A stretch of 64,000 nt of DNA from Sitta carolinensis (lineage: Eukaryota > Chordata > Aves > Passeriformes > Sittidae), in NCBI GenBank assembly GCA_032173965.1, contig JAVUNC010000019.1:11519234-11583233 (forward strand), given 5' to 3'. The stretch's first letter is position 1, and each line of letters begins with the position of its first letter. Below are positions 12,726 to 25,926 of the stretch, one piece after another. Under the pieces are notes generated by a model. It was not told where the DNA came from. It did no database searches and saw only the letters and a program-made list of their open reading frames with translations. Position numbers and translations under genes: made by a program.

Positions 12726-15700
12726 GCTGCTGCAATGGCAAAGTCCATCCCAGGAGAAGCACAAGCTCTCTCTCCTCAGGCAGAAACACTCAGGTGATCT
12801 GCTCCTAGCAGCTACTGCAGTAAGGCTGGAGCCGTACATCACAAACAAGATCCTGTGATGACTCTGTTTGCTCTGATGAAGAACTTCGCCAGACCTGTCA
12901 ATGTTAAAGGAAGCAGGGAAATGAACATATCTGTGCTGACTGAGGCTGTTTTGAATTAACTTTTTGTTTCTTTTTCTTTCCCCGAGGCAAGGTCACACGA
13001 AGGTATTGGAAAATTTCAAGGCAAAGAAACTCAACACCTTAAACTTTATAAAATAGTGTTTTAGATATATGAAACCTTGGGATATTTGGCAGTCTAAGGT
13101 TTTAAGTGTTTTCTCAGAAAATCTAAAGGTTTTAATTCTGGCAAAATTATGTCAGCACACTGTCAGTTGCCTCTTGGTAAGTAATTACAGAGAGCAATAA
13201 ATGTTTTTGAACTCTGAAACGTGGCCTACATCAAGGGGAGAAGGATGAAGCACTGAAGTTGTTAAAGGCAATCCATCTCCTGACTTGGAAAGACCTGAAC
13301 CTGGAAGACATTTCAGCTGCTGGGTCACATTATAGCACAGAGCCCTGGAGCTCTGTAAGCTTTGTACAAATAGCTTGTCCCCGTATTGTGAAGCTCAGGT
13401 GGTTTGGTCAAAGTCTTGGAAGGGACACAACATTTGTGACACTGAGATCTGTCCTCTTGAAGCTCCTCTGCATCTCGCCTAGCAGGGCGAGTGGCTTGCA
13501 AACTTACAGATGAGAGAGTTGCTGAGAAGAAGACAGATTGGAGCCTTTAACTAAAACATCTGTGTAAATGTGGTAGAAATACAGCGCTGTGGTCATAAAT
13601 ATTAATTTTGAAATAGCTGGAAGTCAATGCATTCCATGAGGTGTGATGGAGAAGGCAGCACTGCAGAGAAGGGATTTCGAGAAGTACTCAAGTCGCATTT
13701 AAGTTATAGTTTTTACTTTTATATATTATTAAACCATTTTTTCATGACACACAGAAAGTTCAAGAAGCTTGAACAGGTATGATTGGTCTTCCTAATACTA
13801 ATTTACATTTTTAGTACAGTTTTTGGTGGGTGGAAGCAAGAGGACATTATGACTTTTTTCTTCCTGTTCACCTGCAAGTTCACAGCTCTTGAATCCATTT
13901 GCCAAATTCAATGAGATCTGACCAAAGGGAAGAGATTTCTAAACTGTCAGCTTGAATTATATCCCAGTTACCTCATAGCTGCTACACTACTTTCTGTTTG
14001 CTTAATGAAAATTGCCATTTACATAGAGGTAATAGCTCCTTTTGGGCTCATACTCAGTCAAAAAACAGCTCAGAGCAGTGCTCACCCCTCCCACTTAATC
14101 TGAATTGTCTGTCCTACAGAAGCTATTCAGAACATTTTCTTTTTATGAATATAAAGTCTTTTCAGCATTGAAAATTTCTAAATTAGCTTTTGTAATTGAC
14201 TGCTGTTAATCATAGATGGGACTGTTCCACCCTGGTGGTGTGAGAAGGAAGAAAGGCCTTTTTTTGGCTGAATGCTGATTTCCTTCCCAGAGCTGCATTT
14301 ATTGTGTGTACTGTCAGAAATGTAAGCTAGAGAAACAGGAACACAAGAAAACAGTGAGCAAAGGAGGAACAGAAAACAATGTTGCCAAGGCAACTTTCTC
14401 TTGGTTTCCAGAGATACTTAAAAAAAAATCCTGAAAACATTAGTCATACTTTTTATTTTTTAAAGTGCATTATTTTTATCTATTAATTTGGAGTGTGCTT
14501 TGCCAGAGCATGGAAGGCATGGAGGTGGAAGACAACCTCTCCAGGAGAAGAGTTGGTTTCTTGGTGAGGTCTCAGGGCTGAGCTTGCAGCCAGCCAGGAC
14601 TGCAGCATCTTGATGTGCCCAGAAGGAATGTGCACGTTGTTATGCACCAGGAGGTGCTGCTTCATTGTGACCCCAGTCAGAAAGGCACTCAGGTGTCAGG
14701 AAGTACAATTGAGGTATAATTTAAATTTTTAACTGCAAAGGAGAGGACGGTGGGGACGATGCTGTGTCCCTTTCAGGCACTGGGAGCCCCCACCTGTGTG
14801 GCACTAACCTGGTCTCTGGTGAGGGCACAGCATGTCATGCAGACCCAATCCATGGAGAGGTTCCATTAGCTCAGCCATTCGAGCTACTACACAATTTTCT
14901 TACAGGAGAACACCTCCATTCACCATTTGCTGTCAAACAGAAGGCACGTCGCCATGAGAACTTCTTTTAGGTGAGGGCAAGTTCACCCAGCTGCAGAGCA
15001 ACAAGCTCTTCCATTGTCCTGGGGCTGAGAGCCAGGCACAGCACACCCAGGGCATGTGGGAATGCCATCTGGGAAGGGCCCTTCCATCACAGAGTCTCCA
15101 GGGAGACTTTGCAAACCAGAAATGTTCGCTTTTCATGCTGAGAGCAGTCCAGAATGTGCCATCCACAGACATCTTTGCACTCTGGTATTGCAAAAGGAGT
15201 TGTGATACTTTCTGTGGCAGCACAGTGTCTGCAATAAAGCTTTACCAGTCATTTATTTATTGTCCTCCTAGATGCTTAATCTAAAACAGAGTAGCTATAG
15301 CTTACCTCGCAAGCAGTGCAATTTTTGTGATGAAAATTTTCATCTTACCCAGCATGGCTAAGTGCAGCTAGGAAATCACCAGTATTCCTTCTGGTGTTAT
15401 GTGAAATGTTTTTTTCCCCAAAAATGAAAGATTTTAAAGCCATAAAAGAAGGAAAACTGGCAAATAGAAAATTGAAATTATACTTTCATTGGTAAAATAA
15501 GATTATTTTGCTTTGATAGCAAGTGGTTTCTTTACTTGAAACAATTAGCTCGAAGGAAAAATACAGAAAAAAATGTTGTGACTGATCAGACACATTTAAT
15601 CCTGAAAATGCAGAGAAGGGAGCTTGGCATTTATCTGAATTATGTAACCAATCCCTCACTGGAACCGACAAGATTTTCAGGAGCACGTCAATCCCCAAAT

Positions 15701-17135
15701 TCCTTGCAAATCCTCGTACCATGTGTAGGGCCACAGAAATTTTCCAAGCCACTGAGGGTGATGTGTGCACCCAGTGTCTGTCTGCTCTGACCTGTAGATG
15801 ATTTGAGGAGTTTGCAGTGAAAGAAATCCAGGTTGTGACTCATGAGAACAAGCCCCCTACTGCAGTCAGGATATTGCAACAGGAGCTGTGCTCCTTCACC
15901 CTGCTGGCTCCCTCCACCTGGAATGCAAAGCTGGTTGTTTCCCAAGCCCACTGGGAACACAGGATTGTGGAGCCAAAGTGAGCTCACAGTAGAAGAGCCA
16001 CTTGACCATCTTGCTCTGAAGTTTTGTGTCCAAATTTTGACCTTCCCCTTCCGAACTTCAGCCTGGCATAGTCAGGATGAAATGCTGAACACAGGGAGAT
16101 TTGCTTTAGTGATGGAGACCAGCCTAAATTTTGTGTCTGTGGCAGCACTTCCAGCTACAGAGCACCAGGAACTGAAGGCAAACACAGCAAGAGGTTTCAG
16201 AGTGGCAAAGGCAGACAAGATTGACGCACAGAATAGCAACTGGAATTAGTTGTGACATGAAAGGAAGAATAGGTCACAAATTGTCCTCTTGCTCACAGCA
16301 TTTGTGAAATAAAAATTGAAGTAGTCCTTGCAAAGGCCTGGTGATTCAGGGCTGCCAGCTGCCCAAAGCTCTGTGTGCTTGCTTTGGAGTGGTGGTGGGC
16401 TTAGGTTTTGTTTCCTGCTAGGAAGAAGTGTGGATGTGTCACCCAAACAGTGCAAGGTTGATTTTCCTGCTCTGTAATGGGTGCAGTGAATTCAAGACCT
16501 CTATGTGGCCTCACTAGCTGCTCTTAATGGTGTTAGCATAGAAAACACATACAAAAACCAGATGAACTGGGACACAAAAACTCCCAACCGTATCTTTCAG
16601 GTTTGTTTTTTTTTTAACAAAGCTTTGGAAGAACATGCGATGTTGAGATAACAGTAGGAATAAAATGTTCAACCTACCTTGAACCAGAAGCAGACTGTGC
16701 ATTTTTTTTCTGTAGGCTTTGGGGCGGTGGGCTTCAGAAATAATGTTACAGGCCAATCAGTCCCTTCCAGGGCAGATTCCTTCTGTAGGGATCAATCTGC
16801 CTTTTTTGTTTGTTGGGCTGATTTATTTGCTAAATGATCTGGACAAGTCACTTGTGAGTGGGTGTTCAGCCAGCTGCTTGAATCCTGGTTGTTGGTTACC
16901 TGAGATGTGTGACATTTTCCTTGCTCATTGCCTGAGGGTGGCACAGAGGACAAACAGTGAGGTGTGTCACAGGTAAACAACTCTGACTGGGAGTCAGGGG
17001 GCCTTGCCAGACACACGGACGTTTATTACGGTCTGTAGGATGGGTTGTGGCTCATGTGAGGTCAGACCAGGTATTCTTATCCATAGAAGTCATCCAGGAG
17101 TGAGTATTACAGCTCATCTCTTTATTTATACATTG
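12726..17135. other. Unique non-coding DNA
   Basis: No gene, RNA or transposon could be supported. Open frames reach 135 codons (15842-16249, plus) but show no domain. Short homopolymer runs occur near 14420 and 16608. Confidence 0.65.
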
Positions 17136-18100
17136 AAGGTTGATCTCCTGAAGTCCAGGGTAGCAACTCTGATGGCTTTTCTTTTTTTTTCTTCTTCTTA
17201 CGAGTGAGAATTTTCAGGTTAATTTTTTTTATGATTATGGCCAAGACAGCCACCTACCATCACATCCCCCATGAGTCCTTGTCTATTCCCAAGAGGTATG
17301 TCTAGGGGTCATCTTTTCTAGCTGTTTCACTGACTGCTTGTGACAAGAAATTATCCTCTACAAACTTCAAGAATTTCTAAGACCTGTTCTTCATGGCAGC
17401 ATGGTATTCCCAGTTAGTGCCTGGCAAACGGAAAGCTACTGATCCAGGAATTTCTCCTAATTGCCTATGGAATAGCTCATCAGTGAGTTAACCCGTCCTG
17501 GCTGGGGTATTGGTGGTAGACACCCACTACCTTTCCTATGTTTTCCACACCCCCATAATCCTTTTAATTGCATCATCACTAGTTTTAAGGGCTGTGCAAG
17601 CCTCTCCCTTATGTAGTGATACCTCCAGCTTGCCTGCCCTGTCTGTCTCTGCTGAACAGCCCTTGGTCCTCCACCCCAGCACCCCAACTGTGGGACTCAT
17701 TCCACCCAGTCTCACCAATACCAGTTCTACTCTGGGGAGAATAATATCATACATACTCTGGGAACTACCTATGCCTTCAGTTTATCCTGTTTTTTCTCAC
17801 ACTATATGTGTTGGTTTACCAGAATTTCAGATACACCTCTGAGGCCACTGTGCTCCTGTGAGCAGTGCAAATGTGACCACTGACATTTCCCCCCTCAGGC
17901 AATGCCATGCCAGCTCTTGGTTTGCCTGCTGCTGTCCTGTTGGCATTTCCTTTCCTCATGGATCCTAGTTTGAAGCTATCTCTGTCAGGCCCCCCAGCTT
18001 ATGCCCCAAATGTGTTTTCCCCATCAGGACAGATGAATCTGATCAGGCCTCAGCACACCTTGTGTCTCCAAGGCTCTTCCATGGTTTAAAAGCCCAAAGG
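17136..18100 (-). mobile_element. Antisense CR1-type LINE fragment, ORF2 endonuclease region (dead)
   Basis: Read on the minus strand, this follows the 5' part of CR1 ORF2, which encodes the apurinic-type endonuclease used for target-primed insertion. At 17492-17527 it encodes VGVYHQYPSQDG, corresponding to the conserved VGVCYRPPSQ motif. Around 17696-17720 it reads LVLVRLGG where the family has an ETWW-type motif. On the plus strand the order of phrases at 17142-17180 (CTGAAGTCCAGGG), 17505-17527 and 17790-17835 follows antisense CR1 text that I recognise. Stops and frameshifts interrupt the frame (an open piece of 72 codons survives at 17536-17754). The flanking 3' reverse-transcriptase part is absent. 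Inference: an old, truncated copy with no activity. Confidence 0.75.
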
Positions 18101-21100
18101 TTTGTGAGATTCACCAGTCACAGAATCAGGTATTGACATCCTGAGCTCACCTGTTTCTTCCAAATTCTCCCCCCATCACTGTGAGGATTGAGGTAAACAC
18201 AAAGGGATTTTGGGATAAATTCAGTGCCTGAAATGTCCCAACACACCTTCTCAATTCTGTTACTTTGGACAAAGTCTCTTGGGTTAGTCAGGAGACTTGC
18301 TGAGCCAAGGCTTGTCCACATGGGAAGAGGAGCAGGTTTTTCCTCACCTTGAGGAGCACTGGGTTAGCTTGTAGAGGCCTTCAGGAGAGACTGCCCCAGC
18401 CTAGGAACACTGCAGGCTGAACAGAGGTGAACTGGAGGAAAAATGAGGAAGCAATGGTGCCCAAGTGCTGAGCAAAGCCTGGAGAATAGATCTCCAAAGT
18501 CTGACTTTTAACACCAAAGTTGCTGCTTCCTCAGCTGGCTCAGGAGATGCAGTATGGGGAGCTTTTTCTCTTGTGCTTCCACATCTTCCCCACCCTCCAC
18601 CCTGGCTCTGCTTCTGTTTGTGCTGTGCCAGGAATGCAAATTTTATCACAGAGCAGAAAGTCTTGTCCAGGTCAGCTTTGGCAGTTTATGTCCCTGTTGC
18701 CCTGGGAGTGAGGATACCACAGGGTGCTCTCAAAAAATGCTGTGAAGTAGAAAACTGCTAGACAAGAAGCAAGAATGTAAACTTCTGCACAGTTTCAGGG
18801 CTCAGATGGTTTTATAGACCTTGCTACAAAATTCCTGGCTGTAATACTTTAGGAATATGAAGTCAGACTATTCACAGGCTCAGGGGCATCTCTCTTAAAT
18901 ACAGAGCAAATCCCAGTTCTGCTTTGGTCCCAGCAGTGAAAGTTTGGGGTGCTGAGTGGGTGACTGCCAGAGTGGTCCTGAATGGTCAGACAGGAAAGGT
19001 TCCTTGACAATAGTGATAGAGATTTAGTTAAACTGGCCAGGTGTAGCCAAGTCTCAGCTCTGAGCTGTTTTATGCAGGGTTTAGTTCAGCATATCTAAAA
19101 GTCTGAAAGAGATCCTGTGTTATCTCATTTCTCTCTGGGAGATTGATGCTGAGTTTAAATTTAACTTAAGACGAAAACATCTGTTACTCTTCAGAGTAAA
19201 TATGTTCTGATATTCTCCAATTGATTGAGAGGCAGACAGTTCAGGAGACAGAAACTGAAGGCATTTTGAACCATCACTGTTTATACTTGGAGCAGGAGTA
19301 ATTTGTTTCCCACTCTTATGAGTCATGGCTAGAGGTAATAAAAAAACCTTCAGAAAGTGATGATGATTGAAAATGATTTGTAGATATTCGTACCTTTTCG
19401 GCAAAAAAATGTGAGGAAAGGATATTATAGACTGGTGGGATTGTTTTGTTCTTATGAAAAATTCACATTTGCTATATTAGCTGACTGGAGCCTAAAGTAC
19501 TGTCTGCAATCTGCATTGTTATGCTAATTCATTATTTACATTGCAGTCCTGCTTGGAGATATCAAGCACAAACTTGGGTCTTACCGCTGTAGGTGCAGGG
19601 GCACAAGGAAATAACAGAAGTCAAATGTCACCTCTTGTTTCACCTTCCCTGCTCCCCAGGTGAGAAGGGAGGGCCAAGGTTAGGCTGTCCCCCTGGGTGC
19701 TCCCAGGTTTGGCTTTTTGGGAGTAAACTGTGCGTTCCAGTGACTCCTCTGAGGGACTGGGTGCCACGGGCTACTTTTCTGCCTAAGGCAGCTTTGTTTG
19801 AGCCTTCAGTGAAGTGCTAACAACACTAACTGGGCTAACTCCCTAAGCCCAGGGATGGTGTGAATCACAGTTAGGGTACTGTCTGCTTAAGCCAGCTCAA
19901 AGCCTGTCCTTCAATGCAAAGAGAAGTGCTCTTTAATATAAATTAAAAGCATTTTTCCTGTTGCCTTGATTTATTACGTTCATTATGTCCTGTTGCCTTA
20001 TCTTTATTATTATTTGCAGACACTGTATTTCCATCTCCCTCTGTTTGTTTTTGGTCATGATCAGGTAGTTTTTGACCTTTGGAAAATCTGTGAGAGCAGA
20101 GAGGAAGCCTGAGTACAGCACTGTTCAGTGTGGTAGGACTGACCTTTGCTGTTGTATTTTTTGCCCTCCTAAAAGCTTCCTCTCTTCCTCCTGCCAGTTC
20201 TCCCATTGAGTGACACCTTGGACCAGAAGAATTGGTTGGCACTTTGTTACACTGGCAAATTTTATTCATATAAATGTTACTAACACTTTGGATTTTTAAT
20301 ATGGATATTAGGAATGTGCCTTACATAGAGGGCTTTCATGCCACAGGGCCCTGTAACTGTGCTCATTCATACAAGGGGTAAATCCAAAACCCCTTGGCAG
20401 TGAGTGGACTCAGACTTCAGTAACCAAGAGGAAGTCACAGTACAAACTAAAGCTGAAACAGGGTGAGAGGAGTTTCCACTCTCACTCTGCCCCTTGTGAA
20501 GACTCGTGTCCCAACTGTCCTTCTGGACCACTATTGCACTTAACCAAAATGCTCCCAAGTATAACTTGGTTTGGTTTCAGTTCCAGTTTCCCCTCACAGT
20601 CTGCAAACTCAAATACCACGTATGGGTGCCAGCTCAACCACAGTGCTTAGCAGGCCTGAGAAGATTTTCAGGTGCAGAGATGTAAATCCATAACTAAATG
20701 TGTGTAATGATATCTGATACATTTCAAACATGTATCAGAACTCACACACACACCCCACAACTCTTCCAAAATAAGCAGCAGAGCAAGTTTCAGGACCCTT
20801 GGGGTTTGGGCTTAGAAAGACCTCAGGGGAAGCTTGTTCTCCCCTGCTCTGGTGGAAGAGGTGACCAGAGGCCTGAGGATGCTCCATTTTTGGCACTTGC
20901 CAGGATGCTGCAGACAAAGTCATGGCCTGCCTGCCCGAGTGTTTGGGGAAATTGCAGCTCCAAGAAGGGGAGCTGGGGTGAAGAACTTTGGATGTCTCCT
21001 CCCTGTGCCCTGGCCAGAGCAGAGCACCTCTCCTGCCTGCTGAGGTATGAGAGCATGGGCAGCCTCCTCCTCAATACCTGGAGCAAGAGCTTGCTGTTTC

Positions 21101-24100
21101 CAGCTGTCCCTGCTCCTGCCCCACAGCTCCGTGGAGCAGAGATGTGTGTAAACATTTGGGTGGTTCACACATCATCCCTCTGCACCAGGATCTCCTTGTC
21201 TGGCTGGCAGGTTCCTCCTGCACTTCTCTGGGTTTTTTGTCTTGTGCCAAAGCCAGAAACTGTCCAGGTCCCTTCACATCTTCCCTGTGGGTCACTGGGC
21301 TGCACACCTGAGCTATCTGCACTCCACTGAGAGAGCCATGGCTCTGGCATCCACCTGGCATCCATCTCCTCTGCCTCCTTTCTGGTTCCCCACCTCCTCC
21401 CTAGTTTGTGTGCAACTCATTAATCTTCCCTGTGTGTTTTGAGATCACCATCTATTTTGATCTAGTGCAGTATTAGGCTGTTCATGAGTATATTTTCTTA
21501 GGGCCTTTCTGCTTTAATGAACCCCTCTGCCCTGCCTCACAGGAGGAGTTGCTGACAGATGGCTGGCATTTGCATTTCCATTTCAAAGGTTCCAAGCAGT
21601 TGTGCACCCAAGGGTAGGTGAGGTGCCCAGGTGACTCTGCCGTAGAGAGGTTGCTTGGTTGCACTGCTTTGGGCATCCTTGCTGTGTCGTGCCTGTCAGA
21701 GACAGCTCTGGCTTCTAGCAGTGTCTGATTTTGCTTGGCACACAGCCAGGATTGCATGGGATAATGCTTCTAACTGGAGCCTTCCCTCAGCCCCTCAGGA
21801 ATTTAATTCTGCTCCTTGATCTGTTGGCCTTGTAATGATTCTGGACATCATCCCTACCTGGTTGTCAGGGCAGTTGTGTTTGTTCCTCAGCAAAGATTGT
21901 GGGGCACTGTGGGTTATTAAGCCATTATTTGCTTGCTGGACCTGCATGAGCAAAGGTCAAAAGCTTCTTTGTGTTACAGTAGATACACCTTTCTTCCTAA
22001 GAGGGACCAAAGTGGTCTTACTTACCATGGGCAAAATGAATATTCTGGCACATATGGGGGAAAAACCCAAACCAAAAAGCAATAGGCAAATGAGGCAAGG
22101 GAGGTTATTTTCAATGACTTAAAGATATAATATCTTCTGGCTCATCCATGAAAAGAAACAGATGATGTGTGCATCCTTCCCACACTGGACCTACACATTT
22201 TGGATTTCCACAGAGGAGAAAAAGAAAAGCCAAACGAGCAACTTTTTTTTTTTGTTTGTTTGATGCTGTGTAGACGGAGTAAGTGTTACGACTGGTGCTT
22301 GCTCACTCTGATGGCCCCCTGAGCTTTATAAAGAGATCCTTGCAAAAAGAATCCCTGTCCTGTGTTAAGATTTTGGTAAAGGGTTCCCTGCTACCCCAAA
22401 AGTCTTTTTGGATTCAGCCAGCCTGTAAAGGTGGAAACTATTTAATGAGCAGAATGCAAGAGTTTCAACCAGGTTCCAGGGTCAAGACACGATTGATTCA
22501 CAGGCTGAGGAGTAACTTTGTCCCTTTTCTTCCTGAGATACAACATGGGATCACATGGGACAGAATCTCTGACTAAGGGAGCTTTAAAGAGAGAAGGGAC
22601 ATAAGGCACATAGCATCCTTCCAAATCAGGTGGTGGAGTGGATCATAACTAAACACAGCTGGTTTTTCTGATCACTCACACCAAAGCTTTTGTTAGAAAG
22701 CGTTCCAATGAGTCAAAAATATTTTTAATATGGTCTCTTCTTGCACAGAAGAAAAAATTTCACTGCTGATTATTTCACATGTTCTTGAATCCCTTCCATG
22801 AATTTGCTCTATCCCCCGTTTTGACCCATGGTTGGCACATTTACAGGTTGATTACTTATTACTGTATTTTTTCTCAGTTTTGCCACTGAAACTGTGGACA
22901 AATGAACTGTGAAACGCCTGCCCTGTAAAGGCAATTATGCTGCTGTGAGACTCCTCCAATCTGTTCCATTCCAATTAAGCATCAACATTCCTGTCCATGA
23001 AAATGTCTGGTCATCAAGGCTCTCATTACAATAAATAAGATATTAAAAAGTCACATCCTAAACATATCACTCAAGGAAGAAAAAAAAAAAAAGAGAAACC
23101 CAAGCAAATAAAACCTGCTCTCTGTACAGTCCTCATTTAAATTATATACTTTCACTCTTTCAAGGAAAACCGGTGCTTTGAAAAACAAATAGGTGTTAAC
23201 TCTCTCTTTTTTTCCTCATCAATGGGCCATTATCCACCCTTCAGGAACTGGTCAGTAGAGCTGGGGATCAAAAATTCACATTTACACTCCCTGTCTCTCA
23301 TAATTTTGTTGTTCCTCTTTTTCTCTCTACTGCTGCCTCTGGAGACAGGACACACCACAGGGATGTCAACGTCCAATAAAACAAGGTGTTCAATAAGCAG
23401 AAGAAATAATTAAAACTCGTTTCCTACATAAATCTGGTTCCTGTCCTGTTTCCTTTATGGACAGTTTCTGTTCTGTCGTTGATGATGCCTGTAGGTAGTG
23501 ACAAATGACATCCATGCTTGTTAGCCAGCCAGCTGACAGGTTGCCAGCTGCTGCCAAGCGCAGTTGTAGCAGAGAGCAAGAACACGTTCTGGACTGCATT
23601 CCTCTAGCCAGATGCCAGTTTTCACAAAAACTGTAGGGATATAAAATCCTGGAAACATCAGCTGCTCAGTGAGATTGATTAGTGAGTTAATATTTGTTAG
23701 TGGAGGATTGAGAGATACATGAACAATGTAATCTCTTAAACATCATGGATGTAAGGAATCAAGCCAAAAGGGAAGAGAAGCATGTGCAATCAGAAGTGAT
23801 TACTTGTGTCTTTATCCTCTTCCTCTCTCTACGGGAGATTTGATGTAACATAGTTTAAATTCCATAATCCTTTGATCAGGAATCAGAACCTAACTTAATG
23901 TTTTCACTTAGTGTTCCTGCTGCAGAAAATAGCTTAAATGCACACTTTGCAAGAATGTTGTCACTTTTTTTACCTTCCTCTCAGCTGCTCTAAAATGCAA
24001 GTTTCTCTTGTGACAGACCTGCAGCACGTGTTACAAAAGTTGCTTTTCTTTATCAGAGCAACAAAAAACATGTTCTCTGGAGGATTATTCTGGAGAGTAT

Positions 24101-25926
24101 TGTTTTTCTTAGTTAATAAAAATCTAGATGAAGACTTACACCAGTACTGGTGTGATTTAGTGTGTCATAGTTGCAGTGATATTTTAACTATATAAAACAT
24201 GCTTGCTTCTTTTAAAGGGTTGGATGGCAAATGCCTTGCCTTTCACTGTGCTGTAATTTATATGATTTTTTTGGTCTAAAGACATTTCCTCTGTGCAAGG
24301 CATTCATAAGTTCATCTGATGTCTGTTCATGGGGCACATTGCATACCCTAACACATCCACTGGATGTTCAGATGCTTCATGTGGTTCACACCCAAACCCC
24401 AGAATCTTTCTTGAATTTGATTTTAAATTTATTTTGCAAATTGCTGCAAAATACACATGAAATATGCATGAAATTTGCTTGTGGTCATGTCCAAGATCTT
24501 CAGAGATCTTCCTGCCAGTAGGATAGGATATGGTTGATCAATACCATGTCTTGGAGTTAGGCAAAGCATTAAATCCTGAGTTAGCATACATGATGTAGTA
24601 AGAAAGAAGTCAGCAAAACTAAACCATGAGCAGTTCCATTTCTGGTGCCCATTACCATGGGCTTCAGAACACATATTGTGCTTTGTTTTCCACTGCAGAG
24701 TGTAATCTAATAGCTGGGATGTATTGAAATTCCTGCATAAGAATAAACAGTCGTTTTTCAAGTCACAACTTCTCCTGCCTGTCTTCACAAAATCAGCTGA
24801 CAACCAGGTAGGTTTGTGCCAAGATGGGGAAAAATTTCTCATTAGATTCTATTTTCCTTAATAATGCCAGAACTCTCTCTCTTTCCTGAAACCATTGCAA
24901 ATATCTGCTGAACTTTTCTAATTTCAAGCTTTTCATGAAGTTCCTTAAACGTCTTCAGCTTCTTAGCTTTTTCTTGCAGGGCCCAGCATGAACAAAATCC
25001 TTGTTTTATCACCTTCTCATTTCTCTGAGCAGAATCATGTTTGAAACATGTACTTTTCCAGTTTTATTTTGTGAACCAATTGCACAAATAAGTACACTTG
25101 GTTGTCTTATGGGGTGCTTTTGGGATGAAAGGGAAGAATTTGGCTATAATAGAGGTTAAATGAGTCTAACTAACTGTGTCAGTCCCTGAAGTGTTATTAG
25201 TGTCTAATTGTAACACATTAGGTCAAAACCACATAATTCTGGCAAATGTAAGAAGGTGGTGTGAGAGCCCTCCTTGTGTAAGTAATGAGGAGTGCATTAT
25301 CTCTCTTCAGCATTACTGGAGAACAACTGATGTCTCAGCTGAGCTGTTTCAAATGGCAAAGCTAAATTTCATTTGTGCTGTAAGCAGCTGTAATTGTCAG
25401 CCAGTGCCAGCCACTGTCACAATCCCAGCCTTGGTAAGAGTCAAGAAGCACATGAGCTTTGCATGATCTAGAGTACTGAGAGGGGTGAAAAATCTCTTGC
25501 CAGCCTGAATCTCTGTTCTGGGACCTTTAGCAGAACTTGGAATCTCTCAGTTCAGGGTGTCCATCTCACCTTCACAGAGGAAAGAGAGGCATGTTTCTGT
25601 GTTGTCACTCAGATTTGCTTTAGAACAAAATTTTCACAGAGCCGAGGGAGTCCCTTCTGTGCTGATAAACATAGTATTAACTGAAAGATCTATAACAGTT
25701 TGCCTTATAAATACACAACAAATAATTCTAAGATATGGCAGCTTGACTTATGCAAGATAAATGCCTCAGTGCTCACTGAAAGTATTTCATGTCTGAATTT
25801 TGAAAAGAAGAAAAAAAATGAAAACATTCATTTGAACAAATTTAGAGATATGCAGATTTCTACATTTGTTTTGCTAAGGCAATAGGTTGTTCCTTACAAG
25901 GAAAAAAAGTGATCCATGAAAGACAG
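18101..25926. other. Unique non-coding DNA
   Basis: No gene could be supported. The open frame at 20698-21330 (plus, 210 codons) lies in a GC-richer patch (20820-21240) overlapped by long frames on both strands, and shows no family motif, so it is not called. The same holds for 24429-24842 (minus, 137 codons). A-runs and T-runs lie near 22241 and 23078. The AT-rich stretch 22690-23060 is free of visible repeats and might be conserved, but this cannot be tested here. Confidence 0.6.

Noticed and set aside
11357..12858. Open frames of 405-483 codons on both strands
   Set aside because: They are translations of the TTTC tract (Phe/Leu/Ser one way, Lys/Glu/Arg the other) in every frame, the signature of a simple repeat and not a protein.
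13412..13432. GGAAGGGAC-type phrase resembling an antisense CR1 tail
   Set aside because: Too short, and the neighbouring CR1 phrases are absent.
14865..14885. tRNA A-box-like TTAGCTCAG
   Set aside because: No B box, no anticodon arm and no CR1-type tail follow, so neither a tRNA gene nor a SINE is supported.
20698..21330. 210-codon plus-strand frame
   Set aside because: It lies in a GC-rich patch where several frames on both strands stay open. No domain, no convincing splice context and no family resemblance.
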